From positions 314-15,777 of the forward strand of contig CAJTON010000044.1 in the NCBI GenBank assembly GCA_910577605.1: a stretch of 15,464 nt of DNA, given 5' to 3'. The translations under genes were made by a program, and so were the position numbers. Under the pieces are notes generated by a model. The model did not search any database, had not been told where the DNA came from, and worked only from the letters and a program-made list of their open reading frames with translations. Below, piece by piece: positions 13,830 to 15,464 of this stretch (positions are counted from its first letter, which is position 1; every line of letters begins with the position of its first letter). The stretch is from an uncultured Butyrivibrio sp. (GTDB lineage: Bacteria > Bacillota > Clostridia > Lachnospirales > Lachnospiraceae).

Positions 13830-14546
13830 TTGAATATGCCGAATGAAAACTTTATATCTTTTGAAAAAGTGACAAAAAAATACCTCAGCGGCGAGATAAC
13901 CGTGACCGCGTTAGACGAAGCCTCCTTTACCATAGCGCAGGGAGAGATATGCGTTATAGTGGGTGAATCGGGCGCAGGCAAAACAACTCTGCTCAATATA
14001 CTAGGCGGAATGGACAGTCTTTCTGGCGGCAGAGTTACCGTAGACGGCGAAGAAATATCGAAATACAATAAGCGCCGCCTTACGGATTACAGGCGAAATA
14101 AGGTCGGCTTCGTTTTCCAGTTTTACAACCTTATCCCCAATCTTACCGCGCTTGAAAACGTTGAGATCGCCGCCCAGCTTTGCAGCGATTCTTTAGACCC
14201 GATGACAGTTCTTGAGAAAACAGGGCTTAAAGCGCGCGCCTCCAATTTTCCGGCACAGCTTTCCGGCGGAGAACAGCAGCGCGTCGCAATCGCGCGGGCT
14301 CTCGCCAAAAACCCGAAGCTGCTGCTGTGCGACGAGCCGACGGGCGCGCTTGATTACACTACCGGAAAAACAATTATGAAGCTCCTTCAGGACACCTGCC
14401 GCGAAACGGGCATGACCGTAATCGTCATCACGCACAACAAAGCGCTCTGCGCAATGGCCGACCGCGTGATACGCGTAAAAAGCGGACGGATCGTTTCCGT
14501 GGAATGCAACGCCTCCTCAAAACCCGTTGAAGAAATTGAATGGTGA
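13830..14546 (+). CDS. ABC transporter ATP-binding protein, MacB/LolD type
   Basis: About 238 residues with a full ABC ATPase motif set: Walker A GESGAGKTT (45-53), Q-loop in FVFQFYNLIPNLTALENVEI, signature LSGGEQQRVAIARAL, Walker B LLLCDEPTGALD, and switch His in VIVITHN. The FQFYNLIP motif is typical of the MacB/LolD/FtsE branch that works with FtsX-like permeases. GAGGAG (13818-13823) sits 6 nt before the TTG at 13830, which I use as start; the ATG at 13836 is 12 nt from that site and is the alternative. The open frame extends upstream to 13662 but that part is promoter DNA. The permease gene follows after 5 nt. Probable role: energises export or extrusion controlled by the divergent TetR protein; substrate unknown. 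Confidence 0.92.
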   Translation: MNMPNENFISFEKVTKKYLSGEITVTALDEASFTIAQGEICVIVGESGAGKTTLLNILGGMDSLSGGRVTVDGEEISKYNKRRLTDYRRNKVGFVFQFYNLIPNLTALENVEIAAQLCSDSLDPMTVLEKTGLKARASNFPAQLSGGEQQRVAIARALAKNPKLLLCDEPTGALDYTTGKTIMKLLQDTCRETGMTVIVITHNKALCAMADRVIRVKSGRIVSVECNASSKPVEEIEW

Positions 14547-14551
14547 CGCCT

Positions 14552-15464
14552 ATGACAAGACTTGTATCAAAAACACTTTCACGCACTGTACGTTCAACCT
14601 TCGGAAGGTACCTCGCCATGCTTGCGATAGTCGCTCTCGGCGTTGGTTTTTTCACGGGGCTTAAAAACGCTCAGCCCTCAATGCAGACTACCGCGGACGC
14701 TTATCTGACAAAACAGAATATGTACGATTTCCGGCTTCTGTCGTCTTTGGGCTTTACCGATAAAGACGTCGAGGCCTTCGGCTCGTTAAACGGCATCCTC
14801 GCGGCTGAGGGCGGACATTTTCTTGATATACTTACGGAATCCGCCGACGGCAATATGCCCGTATACCAGCTGCTTTCACTTCCCCAGAAAACAGCTCTCC
14901 CCAAGCTGACCGCAGGGCGGATGCCGCAGGACGCAAACGAATGCGCCGCCGACGCTTCGCTTTTCACCGAAAAAGACATAGGCAGAAAAATAATACTTTC
15001 TTCTGAAAATTCCGCCGATACCTTCGCGGCGCTTGCGGCAAATGAATTCATAATAGTTGGCCTTGTTCAGTCTCCGCGCTTTATCAGCGCCGACAGAGGC
15101 GGCACGTCGGTAGGAAACGGCGAGATCTCCGGTTTCCTGTATCTGCCGGAGGAAGCTTTCCGTCAGAAAATTTATCAGGAAATACTTCTCGACGCCGAAA
15201 CGGACGGAATGCTTTTCTCCGACGAATACGACGCTTCGGTTTCGTCACTGACTTCTGAAATAGAAATCGCCCTCAAAGAACGCGCCGGACTGCGCTACGA
15301 AAATATAAAAGAAGAATATCTCAAAAATGGCATCGTTCTGCCGGAAACCGGAGAAAACAGCCTTCCCCCGCCGTCAGTCTATCTTTTTGATCTAAACGGC
15401 AATGCCGGCTGCGCCGCCTTTAAAAACGACACAGTGATAGTAAACGGCATCGCGAACGCCTTCC
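14552..15464 (+). CDS. FtsX-family ABC transporter permease (3' end cut by the window)
   Basis: Reading from the ATG at 14552, 304 codons stay open to the window end, so this is the N-terminal part of a larger protein. It begins MTRLVSKTLSRTVRSTFGRYL and has one membrane span (about residues 20-38, LAMLAIVALGVGFFTGLKNA). A long extracytoplasmic domain (from about 40) follows, of the kind seen in MacB/FtsX permeases: VYQLLSLPQ, LTAGRMPQDANECAADASLF, FIIVGLVQSPRFI. The phrase on a transporter granting itself an entry point, GRMPQDANECAAD, matches the usual GRLPxxxxEIVL region of such proteins. It starts 5 nt after the ATPase stop, with a weak GGTGA as ribosome site, so the two form one operon. 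Remaining membrane spans lie outside the window. Confidence 0.9.
   Translation, partial: MTRLVSKTLSRTVRSTFGRYLAMLAIVALGVGFFTGLKNAQPSMQTTADAYLTKQNMYDFRLLSSLGFTDKDVEAFGSLNGILAAEGGHFLDILTESADGNMPVYQLLSLPQKTALPKLTAGRMPQDANECAADASLFTEKDIGRKIILSSENSADTFAALAANEFIIVGLVQSPRFISADRGGTSVGNGEISGFLYLPEEAFRQKIYQEILLDAETDGMLFSDEYDASVSSLTSEIEIALKERAGLRYENIKEEYLKNGIVLPETGENSLPPPSVYLFDLNGNAGCAAFKNDTVIVNGIANAF

Noticed and set aside
14701..15051. 116-codon minus-strand frame
   Set aside because: Antisense to the FtsX-like permease; its Ser/Ala-rich translation mirrors the permease codons.

Overview
The window looks like chromosomal DNA of a fibre-degrading gut or rumen Clostridia member, most likely Ruminococcus or a related Oscillospiraceae. 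The reasons are a lipid-anchored GH5 glucanase, clostridial Shine-Dalgarno sequences (GGAGGT, AAGGAG), AT-rich intergenic DNA around moderate-GC genes, and ectodomains (BspA-like and internalin-like leucine-rich repeats, KPTE linkers) typical of that group. This assignment comes from gene content alone, without a database search.

Positions 53-10858, all on the minus strand and read right to left, form an island of eukaryotic-like Ser/Thr phospho-signalling. A GTG-started helix-turn-helix protein (10430-10858) lies 3 nt upstream of a transmembrane kinase with a BspA-like ectodomain (8810-10426). This pair has a candidate promoter bracketed by two 13-bp direct repeats and ends at a large hairpin plus T8 terminator (8680-8748). 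Seven tightly spaced genes follow: zinc-ribbon/FHA protein, soluble PP2C phosphatase, membrane-anchored FHA protein, membrane-anchored PP2C phosphatase, zinc-ribbon kinase with LRR ectodomain, zinc-ribbon kinase with KPTE linker and duplicated beta-module ectodomain, and an extracytoplasmic trypsin-like protease with a second membrane span and a cytoplasmic FHA domain. The last FHA domain is broken by an apparent deletion plus frameshift.

The inferred logic is that ectodomains sense something in or outside the cell wall, cytoplasmic kinases phosphorylate partners, FHA domains recruit phosphothreonine proteins to the membrane (including to the protease), and two phosphatases reset the system. 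The sequence shows the parts, but the signal and the substrates are unknown. More of the operon may lie beyond position 1.

Positions 11064-12959 encode a GH5 lipoprotein with its own terminator and a 21-bp perfect palindrome just downstream of its likely -10 box. Positions 13090-13638 encode a TetR-family regulator divergent from a MacB/FtsX-type ABC transporter (ATPase 13830-14546; permease from 14552, cut by the window end). A 20-bp direct repeat (17/20 identical) and an inverted repeat inside the 17-bp spacer of the transporter promoter suggest that TetR represses both itself and the transporter.
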